Positions 1-22,137 of a DNA stretch of 64,000 nucleotides are shown here, in pieces. The position numbers and the translations under genes were made by a program. The notes under the pieces were generated by a model. That model saw nothing but the letters and a program-made list of their open reading frames with translations. It was not told where the DNA came from and made no database searches. Numbering within the stretch: position 1 is the stretch's first letter; the number at the start of each line of letters is the position of its first letter. Source of the stretch: Paramacrobiotus metropolitanus (taxonomy: Eukaryota > Tardigrada > Eutardigrada > Parachela > Macrobiotidae). The stretch spans positions 558,001 through 622,000 of the forward strand of contig NW_026570222.1 of NCBI RefSeq assembly GCF_019649055.1, read 5' to 3'.

Positions 1-1036
1 CTTAGGATTCACTACGTCAGAAATTCAGCAGATGCTGGGAGATTCAGCTAACAGTATTGTTAAATATTTCTTCAAGCCTGACAAAGAGGTTGGGTGGTTA
101 TTCTTTTGTGTGGAATGTGAATATCGTAATGAATTTGCATTTATTTCGATACAGAGAGGCAGCATGACCATGCTGCTCTGCGGTGAAATGGGATTGATTT
201 TTTGTATCGAACAAGCCTTAATGCATGGCTATTCCCCATTGAGGTTACTGCGTCAACCGTATCTATGGAGTGTTTTTGGTGAGTGGAACGCGTTTTTATG
301 TGAAACGTGGCTGGAGTAAAAAGTACAAGTTAATTTATTCGGAGGGTGATTGCAGAAAAAACAGATCAATTTTTCCGAACGGAACTGCTTGGAAAAACAC
401 CGATGACAGGCGAGCGCCATGAAAACGTGCGCATGTTCTGCCGCAGTATTGGCAAAATCAATCGATCGTTGCACTCGCTTGGCAAAGATGGGAAATTCCA
501 AGTGTTTGCTGCTATTTCGCTGCGGTAAGCTTATGAGCGCGTTGTTGAGTGCATTTGATAACGACTACCGATATATCATTTTAAAATAACTGGTATATTT
601 TAATTAAATAACTGGTATATTTTAAATAAGGTTTTTCATTTTTTATACTGTCATATCGTTTGATGTTGTGATGAGAAAACGAGAAAGTAATGCGCGATTT
701 TAAAACTGGTAGTTTAGGTTATATTACTTGCGCCTTGGCTTTATTTACAAATATATCTACGTTGGTGCGAAAGTATTTCATGAACTGTATATACTGTCAA
801 CTCTTTACCTGTTTACACTAATTGTAATAAATTTCTCTGGTTTTTTCAACAGAGATCGCATGCTGCACAAGTGGCTGGAATTGATCAGCACGTGCCCGAT
901 CGTGGACACGATGTATGAGCGAGACAGTTTTATTCGGGATCCGATTTTATTTCGTTTCATGATTGCCATTATTCGATCCTTGGACGATTACAAGATCGTC
1001 CTGGAGCCATCCTTAACCAAGGGCATTGAATTGTGA
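1..1036 (+). CDS. DENND5-like protein, C-terminal RUN domain (5' truncated by window)
   Basis: This is the 3' end of a spliced gene whose start lies left of the window. Exons read as about 1-88, 141-281, 351-525 and 852-1036, ending in TGA at 1034-1036. Each is bounded by GT donors and AG acceptors, and the frames join across the junctions. The translated pieces include GSMTMLLCGEMGLIFCIEQ, FFRTELLGKTPMTGERHENV and an end in SLTKGIEL. This hydrophobic and helical pattern fits the second RUN domain at the C-terminus of DENND5A/B (Rab6-interacting protein 1), a DENN-family Rab exchange factor whose RUN domains bind Rabs. The family name comes from remembered resemblance, not a search; another RUN-domain protein is possible. 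It ends 285 bp before the convergent myosin gene. Confidence 0.6.
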
Positions 1037-1321
1037 TAACTTGGGACACCTTAAGTTGATAAGAGCATGTGTGATTGATTGCGGTTTGACCGAATGAGGG
1101 GATGCATGTTTGGATGTCAAACATATAGACATCTGCCAAAGATCTCTGCCAGTATTGACTGTTTAAATTTTTTAACACTTTTTGTGTGAGTTAACATTTA
1201 TTTCAGCATGTTACGTACATGTTTACCGAAAATGAGAAAAGTATAAATTAAACTTGACCTGTGCAATGGAGAAGTTCAGTTAAGGAAATAAGGCTGTTCA
1301 TCTCCGTTAATACTTGAAAGC
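1037..1321. other. Convergent 3' intergenic region
   Basis: Short gap between the 3' ends of the DENND5-like and myosin III genes. It holds AT-rich 3' UTR sequence for both, and I see no further gene. Confidence 0.5.
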
Positions 1322-9630
<8,309 letters not shown>

Positions 9631-12600
9631 AGGCTCATGCAATTTCTCAGATTTAACAAAATTTTCCACGTGCACCTGTTGATCATCGATTGTATTAAAT
9701 TATATTCAGTTGTCAGGATATCTTTCGGTCAATAACACATCTTATTTTCCGAAAGCACTCGTACGATATGACAATCCACCACCTGAATGCGAAACATTCG
9801 AACAGCAGTTGCATGCAAAATTCGCACAATTCATGGGCTGGTATCACTTTGTTACGTAGAAAAAGCAAAAAAACAAACGGTAATATTAACCGCAGTCACG
9901 CAGATATTTCCGATGAAGTATTTCCACACAGATTCTCCATTTTTGTATCGAATTTTTATTTAAAAGAAATCAGCTCGCAAAAGTAAGTATAGCACAGTAG
10001 CCCATATAATCACCGCCTAGTGGTCAGCGATCGATTGAACTTAACGCGAATCGCGGACAAAAATATGTTGGTTTGAAAACTAAACTGTTGGTGTTGGGCA
10101 GTGTGTACTCGCAGAAACCATGCTCTTTTGGCTGACGGACAATCAAGTATAACGTTTCAGTTTGCCATGTCATTCAAATAGCAGACAGTTCATGTCCATA
10201 ACGCATACTAGCCCATAAATAAACGAATGTCCAGTTTGATGCACGCGCTTTTAAACGTGTCTGTAAAAGAATCAACTTACGTGAACTTGAATCAACATTG
10301 CCAGACGGGAAAGCTCACTTTTCGTCACACTACATGGATTTAATTGCACGCACACTTTTTGGTAGCTGCTGTCCTTTTATTAGCGCAAAAAATGGTGCTC
10401 GGTGACTTAGTCCAGTGCAAAGACATTTAAACGGTGCCATGCAAACGTATATTATTCCAGAGATACTTTAGCAAACTGCATCCCATCGCAAAACAACGCA
10501 CAGTTTTTTTATTTGAAAAAAATTCAATAAAAATAAAGGCAGTTTAAAGTGAAGCCGTATGGCTGAATTATTCACGATTCCGCGGCATGACATGCTTCAC
10601 GAAAAAAGTACTTTAACTTAAGGATTTAACATAAGGTTAGAAACAAATTATAAGCTAACCAGTGCTCTAGAAAATAGAAGAAAACCATACGTGATCGCTT
10701 TTCTTTTACGCAACAATGGAGAGCAGCCGTGTTCACAGAATCAAAGTTGATAATTAATTTAGTGTGCATCACCGGTACAGTAAATCATTTGCACTTCAAC
10801 GTCCAGTGAAGCGTAGTGTCACTTTTAATGTGACATGGTATAGAAGTATGCCTTTAAAAACTCTGAAGAAGCAAACGGGATCGGCACATATGCTGTATAT
10901 TTATGTGTGTGGTCACTGTGGTGCAAGGCTTAATGTTCAGTGAATTTCCTAAAAATTGCTTGTATTAACAATGTAAGCGCAAAAAAAACATTTATCGGCT
11001 AGTAAATGGTGGAGTTCGCTCAAAACTTATTTGATATCACATTCAAGCGGCAGTTTTATTTTGCAGTCACAAAATCGCCATGTATTGAACGATCGCCGAT
11101 CACTCGTTTATCTTGCTTAGCTTGTCTTCGTCATTTGCAAGCAACAAACCTACTTTGTTGCAAATGCGGGGAATTCCAGAAAAAGAGTTGAAAACATGGA
11201 ATGTAAACAATTGCGACAACTATTTCAAATCGTATTTATTTGTTAATACGGGCGCAAGAAAACCAAGAGTATAGGCTTTCTGGCATCATCCGTAACACTA
11301 CATGGCTGAATCACAATACAGACCGTAGTTTAAAGAAATACCCAAACGCAAAGCATTTGCTCTTACTCGCAGATAATACAGTTAAGTTTACAAAACTCAC
11401 TGCCAATGTGATGTTAATTATTATTATCTCCAGTGCATACATACCCGGCTTCCAGAGTTTTAGTTCTTCGCAAGATCAAAGATGAATATCATTGATATCT
11501 CAAATCATAACAGCCATCCGATATTCCGACTAACCAAAGCGTCCATAACACCACGTGCAAACGGAAATCCTACCGCTAATCTTGTTACTGGACTGTGGTA
11601 GCCCATATATGTAATTACTTATCTATGGATGCGAGATATTTTTTGGGACGCTCCATTCACAAATTAGCGGATTTCAGTTTTAAAATACAATAACGCTGTC
11701 CCTTACAACAAGAATTCTCAGCTAATAGGACCATTTTTGAGAGAGCAATATATTTTTGTGTAATCTGTCACTGATATGCGTGCGTATGCGGTCGGTAACT
11801 GCTGTGCAGCCGCATCATGAGATAAAACCAGTAGCCAAGGCGGTAACCAAAAAAGTGGATCAACAACATTTGCATGACATGCCGCGCTCTTTTTGAAGGA
11901 TTTCGAAGATGAATGGACAGCTTATTTACAATCTAGGTATACGCTAAATTCATACACTGGTTGTACCGTACATGGCAGGCTCTACCTATTATAAATGACG
12001 TTTCACTCGTACAGTTCTTTGTGGTCTACAATGCCGACTATGTTTCTGCTCGTCCACAACGCACATGAACCGTGTAAATGTCTTATAAAGGGCACTAATT
12101 CTAATTACCCCCGCCGGCAGCGCAATAAGAGATTATTAAAAATTAAAACTCTAATTACATCAGTCTTACGAAAGCTACCTTCCCACCACATTTGTAATTT
12201 TAAAGCAGTCGATGTATAGCTTTGCGTGGCAGTTTGTTATATTGGTGACTATAACGGCAATCTAATCATGCATTTGTGTACAGTCAGTACAGACAAAATG
12301 TATATTTAAAGCAACGTTTAAAAGTTTTTCTTTTATGAAGGAGCCTTTCATTAATCTGGTAAAGACAAATTAGAACAATTTTATTTGAAAGACAACCACA
12401 AAAAAATTCAAACTTCTTTTCCGTCTTTCGATGCGAACAGTTTTAAATTAATCTTAAGTTTCATTTGCAACATTTTATGCTCTTTGCGTTTTCCAGTCGG
12501 CAGCATTAAAGCACAAGTAATAAGATGGATTCTCTAGTTGACTGGTCATGCTTTAACATTTGAATTTTAAAGCATGGCAGTATTACCGATATCATACGGA

Positions 12601-14346
12601 ACTAAATTTAGTTCTGTTTGATATCAAAATAATATCCAGTAATAACAGTTTATTAGTAATAAACAAACTTCGAAACGTTGTATGTCACCGAATTGAAGGA
12701 TAGGTGTCATATATGGCAGCACTTTAAATTTAAACAGCGATGCATTAATTCCAATGCTACTCAATCCGGCTTTAAATGCATGCTTACTTGTGTAGCATGT
12801 TACAGAAAATCTTTTTGTGAATTATTTCTCCTTGAGGCACACCAACTGGTCAACTGACAAAACCTGCAGAGGCAGACCAAAATACAATAATAACGGACTG
12901 GTTTGTTGCCATTCTGTCGCAATGAATGTTACCGTGCAACCTTGATGGTGGTTTACTGTACTTAATCAAATTAATAAGCACAAATGTAGATCGGGTAGTA
13001 GGCACTGCAACCATATCCAAATAAATTATAGGAATGTGTTCTGACTACTAAACGCAAATCTGATAGTCAACTGCCGGTGACTGTCGCTCCATAATACATG
13101 TAATATGTTGATCGACATCAAAAGCATTAAATGTGCATATTATATTGCATATTTTACTGTCGCAATTATTATTATTATTATTATCATTATTATCACTCAA
13201 CAGTCGCCAACTTCTTTCAATGGAGATACCTTACCAGACTATTGGAAATTTTTTTTGGTTAGTTTAGAAAATTTTATACTTTTTTTTGGTTTGATTTTCT
13301 GAGATAAAAGTACCCAATCTAGAAATCGAACCCAGGACATACAATCTTAAAGCCAGACGTATTACCACCAGGCTATGGGCAGATAACACATTAAATTTAG
13401 TAGTATTATTATCACTCAACAGTAGCCAACTCCTTTCAATGGAGATAAATAAGAAATCCCTATTCCTCCTTGAAAAAGAGAAGATGACCGTAGTTCTCAA
13501 CAGTTATAAAAGCTTTACTGGCATTTGGGCATAAACATTAGGCTTACCTTCTAATTTTACTATCATAAGCGCAAACTTAAGTTTAATTTAAATATGTATG
13601 TATGTACGGTAGTTACAGTCTCTCTTCCATTTTCTAACTGAACTTCACAACTAAATTATATAGTATGATAAAATCTTACCATAGGACTTGTTTTCTTATG
13701 TTTTTTACCTAGGACTTGTTTGTTATTTTACTGCTCATGACCTGAGTTTTGTTCCTTTGCGTTTTGTTCTTAATTAAGGAACTAAAAATGTAGCAAAGTG
13801 TTGCACGCGTTGTTAAAGTGGACAATGGATAGTTTGCACCCATAACTAAACCAAATGCAGCATTGCAGCTGTAATACTCTTACTTCGATGTACCGGTATA
13901 GTCGTTGTTGTTAGTGAAACGCGGATAGTGTTGTTGCGCGCGAGCGACGAATGTTTAATACGTTTGTTGGTGCAATCCAAGGGCTCTGCAGAGCAATAAG
14001 CTCAGCAAACGTCGCTTGCGATACTTCGAAAAGTAAATTTGTTTTTTCTATTCAACTTGACTGACTCCGCTTATGACAAACAAAAGCAGAACCGAACACC
14101 TTTGACTTGCAGACGGGGATCTAGCAGACCAACGACCATAGTTTTCAACAAATGTACTGCTCTATGAACGAAATCCTTGTGTTAATTACTGTGGCAGTAA
14201 ACCATGGGGAAAGAGTCCAAATCATGGCTGATCAACATTGTTTTCGGTTTCCGTGGCGCACAGTCCAGCTGCGCTTATGATTTAGAAATTTCTTTTTGGT
14301 AGTTTTTGTATCTTATATATTCTGCGCACTGTGAAATAACACGATA
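9631..14346. other. Gene-poor intergenic region
   Basis: 4.7 kb between the divergent MYO3 and SLC9C-like start codons. I find no exon with family resemblance. It probably holds the 5' UTRs and promoters of both genes. It is AT-rich, with a short ATT microsatellite near 13167-13192 and the SINE-like insert described separately. Confidence 0.5.
13186..13447 (-). mobile_element. tRNA-derived SINE-like insert between 43-bp direct repeats
   Basis: On the minus strand, about 13380-13319 reads like a tRNA 5' region. It has an A box (TAGCCTGGTGGTAATACG) and a good B box (GGGTTCGATTTC) at normal spacing, then a non-tRNA body ending in A/T-rich sequence. 13186-13228 and 13405-13447 are direct repeats of 43 bp with two mismatches and flank the insert. 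They are longer than usual SINE target duplications, so they could instead belong to the element or to a local duplication. Confidence 0.55.
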
Positions 14347-17300
14347 ATGGATAATTCCACCCTGCTAGAGATTTCCGGGTCTGCAGATGACGAACCGGAA
14401 GTGGATCTGGACACGCATTCGCTGCAGTATGGCGGCCATCCCAGACCTCGGACGGTCCTATTCGTCTTCGTGACAATTTGCATAGGCAGTAGGTCGAAAC
14501 CGTTGCAGTGTTTCTGTGTGCAAATCATTACTTTGCTCGAAGATAGTTAAAAATCAAAAAAGTTTATCTTACACCGAGATAGACCATAAATGATCGATGT
14601 GTTAATATCAGATGTTCAATTGTTCATGTTTTATGCTCTTTTAAGAATCAGTATATTTCATCGTTTGCGCGTATTAAAAACAGTTCAAGAGAAATTTTGA
14701 TCGTAAGTGTTTTTTTTGTAATTTAAAGCCGTTCAGAACTTTATGACTTGCAGTTACGATGCAAGTGCTGCAGCCAAGAATTCCCATACCTTATACAGTT
14801 GTTATTTTACTAATTGGAATCTTTTACGGAGTGCTTTCAACATTTGTTCATAAGGTAAGTGACTCGGTATGAATACATTTTAGCGCTTATTTTCTGGAAA
14901 TTATGCTGTAGTAAAAGTGAGGAAATGTTTAGCCTTTAGCGGAGTACACAGAAATCGTTTATTTGGATCCTCACTGGATACTGCAAATTTTTCTTCCGGT
15001 TTTATTGTTCGAGTCCGCTTTTACATTGGACTTTCGAATCTTCAGAAAATTAATGGGACAAATTCTCATTTTAGCTACTGGAGGTCTAGGTACGTTTGAC
15101 GGCGTATTAACATTGCAAGGTGTCGGTAACTGCGCCGATTATTATTCATGAACCAATTGACCTTTGGTACATCTGCTAATTTTAACAATATTATTGTCTG
15201 TACAGTGATGTAATGTTTAATATTATTCTGCAGCTGTTGCTACCTGTTTGACAGCTGTAGTCGCTAAATTTACACTTGGAACCGACTGGACATGGCTATC
15301 GTGTTGTATGTTCGGAGCGCTGATTTCCGCTACTGATCCTGTGGCAGTGGTGGCCTTGTTAAAAAATGTTGGTAAGCGGGAAATGGGCTTGACCAGCAAA
15401 AAACAACAATGCTGTTTTTTAGTAACTCTTTTGTAACTTATTAATCTTTCGTAACTTTTGTAACTTCGTTCTTATGTTCCTAAGCGTCGAGAAACTAACA
15501 ATTAATGTATGACTTGCCTCATACTAACAAAGCAAGTAATGACGCAGCTGGCTGGAATTGGGCAACTCAAACGCAAATTGGATATTCAGTTGTTAATAAT
15601 GATCTCACCTTTTGGTTGAAAATGTGGTGATTTTCAACACTTTTTTCTTCGAATTTTACAGGAACAACACCAGAACTGAGTGTTGTCCTGGAAGGCGAAT
15701 CACTTCTGAATGATGGAACTGCAATAATTTTATTTAACGTATTCCTAGCGCTCAGCATTCCTCAAGACGATTTCAGCGGTATGAAAATTTGTAATCTGCT
15801 TATACACATAGGAAGTACTTTACCGTAACTTACATGCCGTTGGTTGCCTTTTTAATATTTAAATTTTAAGTGTGAAGTAGTGTGCACGAGCTTGCACTCT
15901 GTTGTAATTTGATGGCTATATATTGCCTATTAAAACCAATTTGACGTTTGCTTTTGTTTTGACAAAAACGGCATAATGTTATAAATGTTTTGGTTTCTGG
16001 TGTGCACAGGCGAGTGGTTAGCAATAAATTCCGTGTTGATGGTGGCGGGCGGTCCTTTGTTTGGTTTTATATGCGGAAAAATCGCGACATTTTGTATATC
16101 CAGCATCTCCAATGATGCCATTCTGGAGACATCCATTACGTTGGCTGCCGCATACCTGACATACTACATCAGCGAGGTTCTTAACATTTCTGGGGTGCTG
16201 GCGGTGGTCGTGCTGGGACTACTAATGAACTACGAAGGAACTGTTATCAGTCCGGAAGTTGAACCTTTAGTGCATGAGTAAGTCATCAGACATATCCGCA
16301 TTAATACCTATTACGAACAATATTATATTCAAAGAATACGGTTTTGTTAGATTCTGGAATACGGTGACTTATCTAGCAAACACATTGATATTCGCTATAG
16401 TCGGAATCACGATCTCCGAACGCGGATTGTCGTATTTCACCGGCATGGACTGCTTGAATTTATCCATATTGTACATTTCCGTCGTTGTCATCCGGTAAAT
16501 ACATATCTAACATTTTAAGTTTGACAGCGTCGGTCAACGAAATTGTTGCTGTATCCGTAGTGTAATCAGTATCGGTGTATTTGTGCCATTAATTCGCTAT
16601 ATCCAGCCGTCAAAACGATACGAATGGAAATCAGTGTTGGTGATGTCATGGGGAGGATTACGCGGCGCAGTCAGTCTTGCGCTGGCTATTTCCGTTAATC
16701 TGGATCAACGCATCGATCAACATGTAATAGGTTCCAAGGTATGCAGTACTCACATCATCTGCACAAATCCGGCCGGTTGAAACATTTACTTAAAATCAAC
16801 AAAAATTTATAAACTGATGTTCAGTCCTTCAGAGTCCTTCAGCAACTAGCAAGCGTATTGTAATTTTACCTGCTCATCTTTTCTCACTTTCTCTGTACGT
16901 AACTAGCAATCAGTTAAAGTTGATGACGCTTTTAGTGTTTTTCTCGACAGGTCCTAATCCACACAATTGGAATCGTTCTGCTGACCTTGTGCATTAATGG
17001 AACCACCACCGCGAAACTGTTGCAGTTATTGGGTAACACGAGATAAACTGGATGGTTGCAATCGGCGCACAACTACTGTATATGCTTAAGCCGCGTAACG
17101 TTTTGTGCGCTGCAACAAATTTGTATAGTTCAAATAAACAAGCGCCTTCACAACCGAAAACTATTCCGTGCCGATGACAGGTTAAAGATCTGTTTATCAA
17201 CAAATCAGCAACAAAACCAAATATATAATACACAAGTTATTTAAAAGATGCTGTTTACGTATATGTATAATATTATGTTATACAGAGTGTATCCCCAGAG

Positions 17301-20300
17301 GATTATAAGCGGCATGACATATAGCACATAATTATCTGGTTCCAGGGATGGATCGCGTCTCGGAAAGTAGATTATACTCGGTGGATAATGCTATTAATCA
17401 CATCCTGGGTGTTCGAGCTAACGAAATTGCAGTTCTTAAACATGATCATTTTCTTGCGGATACGAACTGGGAAGACGTGATCAGCAGCACTAACTTACCG
17501 AATCCATATCGGAAGGTAGGAGCTATGTGATCATTCAGAGAAAATTGTTCTGTAGCTAACAATAAGCAACATGCCATATGTGATTGAACAATAGAATAAA
17601 AGGAAAAAGCGGCACCGCAAAGGACCCCAGTCTCCAACACCAACCGTACCAACATGTACAGAAGTCCCTTCGTCTACCCATACATGTAGTTCGGTGATTA
17701 GCACCATAATCCCATCGGAACAGGATTTTCAGTTCACTCGTACCGTATGGCTGACATTGCTGAAAAGAAGCTTTTGGGAGCAATTTGAAAGCGGTCTAAT
17801 ATCTCGCCATGCCTTTCGCTTCCTGGCAGGATGCGTGGACAGTGTACTGGTCGATCCGAGCAGCAGTACAATCAGCGCTGATTTGATTACCGCACGGTGG
17901 CGAATCGGCCATAAACTAAACTACTGCGTAAGGCAACTGCATTAGCCAGCACTAACGATAAGCGTATATACGGTATATACAGTATACCTATTTATATACT
18001 TTCGTAATGTACTGCTTTTGTGTACAGTATTATTACCTACAGAAGTATGCCAGTAATAAATAAATAGTATTATAAATCTTACATATTGTGAGCTGCAGTA
18101 TTAAGGCAGCTACACTGTTGTAGGTACAAGCACCCGTGCGGGGATGCGTAGCTGATTTTTTTTTGTCTATGCGCTAAAATATTGTCTCATCGAATTGTTT
18201 TTAATTGTAGCAAAAAATCCTTCACAAATTGACTGGACATGTACCCACAGCATCGGAGCCGGAACAGTCTGCGGATGCTAAATGTCCCCGGAAAGCGTAC
18301 CGACATCTCGCCAGATCGGTCGTCCATACGTACTGGTTTACCTCGCTTTTATACGTTACCATAACCATTCATGTGACAGCGGCCATTGTTAATTTGGCTC
18401 TTAACTGGCACGGACATCATCTGAATGAAGACTTCTTTCATGAAAATATTTATTTTGTTGTGGCCAATGGATTTTTTTGTCTTATTTATATTATGGAAAT
18501 TGCTTTAAACGTAAGTATACTTTGGTTCGAAAAGCCGATAGTGGTGAACAACACGCTACTGCTACTAAAACTTGACCTTTTGCTTTCGTATTCGATTGTT
18601 TGAATGTTTGCTTTGCTTCTTCAATTCTTATTGTGCTCGCAACTAAAAAAAATTCTGATCATAAGACGGGTATTTGCAGATTTGCGCATTCGGATTCCTC
18701 ATCTTCTGTAGCAGATTGTGGAATAAATTAGAGATTCTCATAGTGTCCATTTTACTAGTGGATTTGTGTTTGGATATTTACGTACTGGCCTACGGGGATG
18801 GCGGTACTCCAATACACAAAGCGATGTTGCGGTTTTTTGATGTTTTAAGCCTTTTGAGGGTGCTTCGCGGAATTCGGCTACTTAAGGTACGAGTTGTTCT
18901 AACTTAATTTGCTACAAGCAGGCGAGATGGTTAGCGTATCATTTGCTGAGTTATTATCAGCTATCTCTGCACAAAATATATCGGCTGGACAGCCTAGTTT
19001 ACGGTAGCGGTGAATATTTCAGGTTATTTTCCCTATGATTGGAAAGATAATGGATGGCTTGGTTACGCACCGCTTGATGCATGGCTTCGATATTGGCAAA
19101 GCCTTCATCATTGGCCAAGGAGAAGCCACGCGAATGGCAAGGAATATCATTCGCAACGACGATGCATTGTCGCACTTACAGGAATCAGCAGAAGAAGCCG
19201 AAAAGGAAGTTTGGAGAGACCTTGGTAAAATTGTGTTAAAGTATAAATATAACAGTACTAGCGACAGTACTAGCGTCGAACTGCAGCGTGAGATTACGGA
19301 ATTGCGCTGCACGGATTACATACATGCAGTGCAGTCTATCTATATCTTACCGTCGTAAAAGAGGTGCGTGAAGTGCGATGGCAAATACAAAAATTTGCTA
19401 ACTGCTTTAGGGATTCTTTTGGCGGAAAGACCGGACATTGCAAAGGCAGCGAAAAAGCGTTATGTTCTGCGTAAAGTTCTGCATAGTATGCGAGCAGATG
19501 TAAAAGATCTGCGGTCCAAAGGCCTTCTTGACGACAAAACAGCGCTGATTTTCCGAAATGTGAGTCAAAATGTAGCTTTGGCTGCTCGCACATTTATTTA
19601 CGAAAATGTCTGCAGTGCGCCAGCTTCTTGTAATAGCGCTCTTTTTCATTTATATACAGATCTTTAATTTTTAGACCCTTGAAGTTAAGATGGACAAAGC
19701 CTCGCATGTACCGTATCGAGCCACAAACGCGGATGACCTTTTGAAACAGGTTGACTGGATTCAGAGCGAGCCTTTAATTCGGGCATTTTTGTTGGTAATG
19801 AGCTCTGTAATTTCAATGAGTCTAATATTAGGTAGTAAGCATAGATAGTTTTGTATGCTTGAACTAAAAAATGACAATGGCTAAGATCTCTAAAGTTAAT
19901 GGTACCGGATTTTAGTACTCATCAAAACACCCGTCGACGGTGTGATAGTAGGACATGGTACCGCATGACGAAAGTAATTTGTGTTAATAGGTGCGATCGA
20001 CTATTTCAAAATTTTCCAAGCGGCAAAAAATTCTGTTAGCCGGCCAGGAACCTTTTGGCGTTATTGTGATAGTTTCTGGAATAATAAAGGTAAGCACCTC
20101 ACACTTAAATTTATGGTCCACTTTCCTGGCCATAAATTTAAACCATTGTGGATGCGACTTAAGGGATTTGGCCCGGTACATAGCACCAAATTCGTGTACA
20201 CCGACGGGAACTTTCGCTGTCGCGCACTCCCAAACACTTTTTTGCATTGCTTTATGGTAGTTTGTAGCCAAAAGATTTGTATACAATTATACATAGGCGT

Positions 20301-22007
20301 GAAATCCGTTTGTGCGCGCAACATCCGGTTCGGGAGTTATGGCTGTTAGAATATTCCAAAAAGTTTAAATGCATTCAGGTGTACCAAAAGTCTCATTATG
20401 GACCGATCCCTTTCAAATTTTGCACATAAATGCGCATTACCATGAAGATTGTTTTGGTACGGATCCAGAATTTCATGATTTTTTTCGAATTTTAAAATGA
20501 ATTTCAAAAATTTTAAAATTCATTTTAAAATTCGAAAAAAAACGGATTTCACGCCTATGTATACAAATCTTTTGGCTACAAACTACCATAAAGCAATGCA
20601 AAAAAGTGTTTGGGAGTGCGCGACAGCGAAAGTTCCCGTCGGTGTACACGAATTTGGTGCTATGTACCGGGCCAAATCCCTTAAAGAAACACCAAGGGAA
20701 CACGGTTTCTTTATGCTGATTACTTGCTTCGTGCGCGCTGCGCTTGAATTTAGCAAAATAAAATATTTGCCATTCAATTATTTGGCATTCAAATATTAAC
20801 TTATTATAATAGCTCTAATTTTATAATTTTTTATTTATTTTAGTAAAGCAGAATCATATCTTTTGCATGGGATCGACGGATACAACCAAGTATTATTTGA
20901 AATCTTAATTTCACTTTGTGCATTCTATCGATACTCGTACATGTGGAGTGTGCCCATAGTAGCCAACAAAGTAGCTAACGAAGGAAAAAATACCCTGAGT
21001 ATGTGTTTTTCAGTCCATTTTGGTTCGTACCCTCAGTCCATCTCAAAAAATGATCGAAGAGGAGGAATCGCTAACGTCTGGATGCGTCATAGGCGATTAT
21101 CAAATTCTATCCGGTAAAAGGTCATCCACAACATTCCTCTGCCAAACTAACGTTCAGGTCAGTACATGCATAGTAAAGATCGGATAAATCGTTGAGATGA
21201 AACGCAGATCGTACGCATGTGAACGAGGTTTGAATGTTTGAACATACGGTTAGCATCGGCGAATAAAGTACGAGTAGCTCATACTTGGCATTTTGTAGGC
21301 TATTACAATTCCGAAAGGCGTCATGGAGCTCGCTATTGTAGAATTTCCTTGCCTTCGCCAGAGTATGTGGAACGTTTGGGGATTTCGCCTGGTTTTGCAT
21401 TTATTATTAGATCAACCAACATTCCAGGTAGGAAGCTTTCAAGAAAACTGCTAAAAATGCTCGTAACATTCTGGTAACGTCACTGAATGTGTTCAGCATT
21501 ATTCAATTGACCAACTGAGACGAAAAGTTGCCAAAGGTCACGCAGTGCTAGTCGACAAGGAGGTTTGTCGACTCCAACCCAGTTGGGAATTAATTGTTTT
21601 AGTGCATGGTAAATGTACTGGATTTCCTCAACAAATTACACTGGAAGGTCCAAAAATAGTGTCAAACCGGTTCGAATCGCTTCACTTCGCCAACTCACAA
21701 TTCAAAGTAAGTTGTCTTTAATTGTTTGCTATATATAGCATGTATTTAATTTTGAATAACTTTATATACACCACCAGCAATGTCTATGTGTTTTCAACTG
21801 GATTACAAGCTACTTTTGCCATGTTTGCAGTTCGCTTTAGTGAAAAGGTGTTTTCATGTTTTGTGTCCATAGCATTCTGACTGGAGTTCTCAACCGGTTA
21901 TCTTCGTCATCAAACAAGAATATGTCAATGAACAACGAGAACCAGATACAGATACTTCGTATCCCGTCATCAACATTCCAGAGTCCCAAGAACGGTTATT
22001 TTTGTAA
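14347..22007 (+). CDS. SLC9C1: Sperm-type Na+/H+ exchanger with voltage sensor and cyclic-nucleotide domain (SLC9C/sNHE-like)
   Basis: A multi-exon gene of more than 20 exons, roughly 1,100 residues. Placed exons: 14347-14488, 14754-14854, 14933-15089, 15234-15371, 15662-15778, 16010-16277, 16351-16494, 16561-16738, 16951-17032, 17346-17515, 17595-17927, 18211-18510, 18680-18886, then about 18922-18994, 19022-19225, 19410-19560, 19674-19797, 19991-20087, 21017-21114, 21252-21296, 21341-21426, 21500-21706 and 21872-22007. The first nine encode the transmembrane exchanger, including FLPVLLFESAF, ISATDPVAVVALLKNVG and the LEGESLLNDGTAI carboxylate motif. Then come cytosolic helices, S1-S4 (18211-18886), in which S4 reads LLRVLRGIRLLK with a charge every third residue, and a cyclic-nucleotide-binding domain from about 19991. 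In animals this exchanger controls sperm pH in response to voltage and cAMP. The last exons and the cNBD middle are less certain. The ATG at 14347 is followed by an acidic N-terminus. Confidence 0.9.
20105..20684. repeat. Foldback (inverted-repeat) element in an SLC9C intron
   Basis: 20159-20310 and 20541-20684 are inverted repeats that match throughout by eye except for an 8-bp insertion in the left arm near 20282. Two smaller hairpins accompany them: 20105-20116 with 20130-20141 (12-bp arms), and an AT-rich hairpin at about 20480-20540 whose arms carry TCGAATTTTAAAATGAATT. No coding capacity. It looks like a non-autonomous foldback/MITE insertion within the intron just after the first cNBD exon. 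Confidence 0.85.
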
Positions 22008-22137
22008 CAAAATAGTAAACATTTTTTAAACAATACTGCGAGAATAATATTCTGCGATGTCGGAAATTCTGCGTAGTTTAAAGGCCGTGGAGGGAATAAA
22101 ATGTAAAAACAATCACAGATCCAAGTAATTTCGTGTA

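Noticed and set aside
13105-13500. Short frames near the ATT microsatellite
   Set aside because: They are made by the simple repeat and the SINE-like insert and have no coding support.
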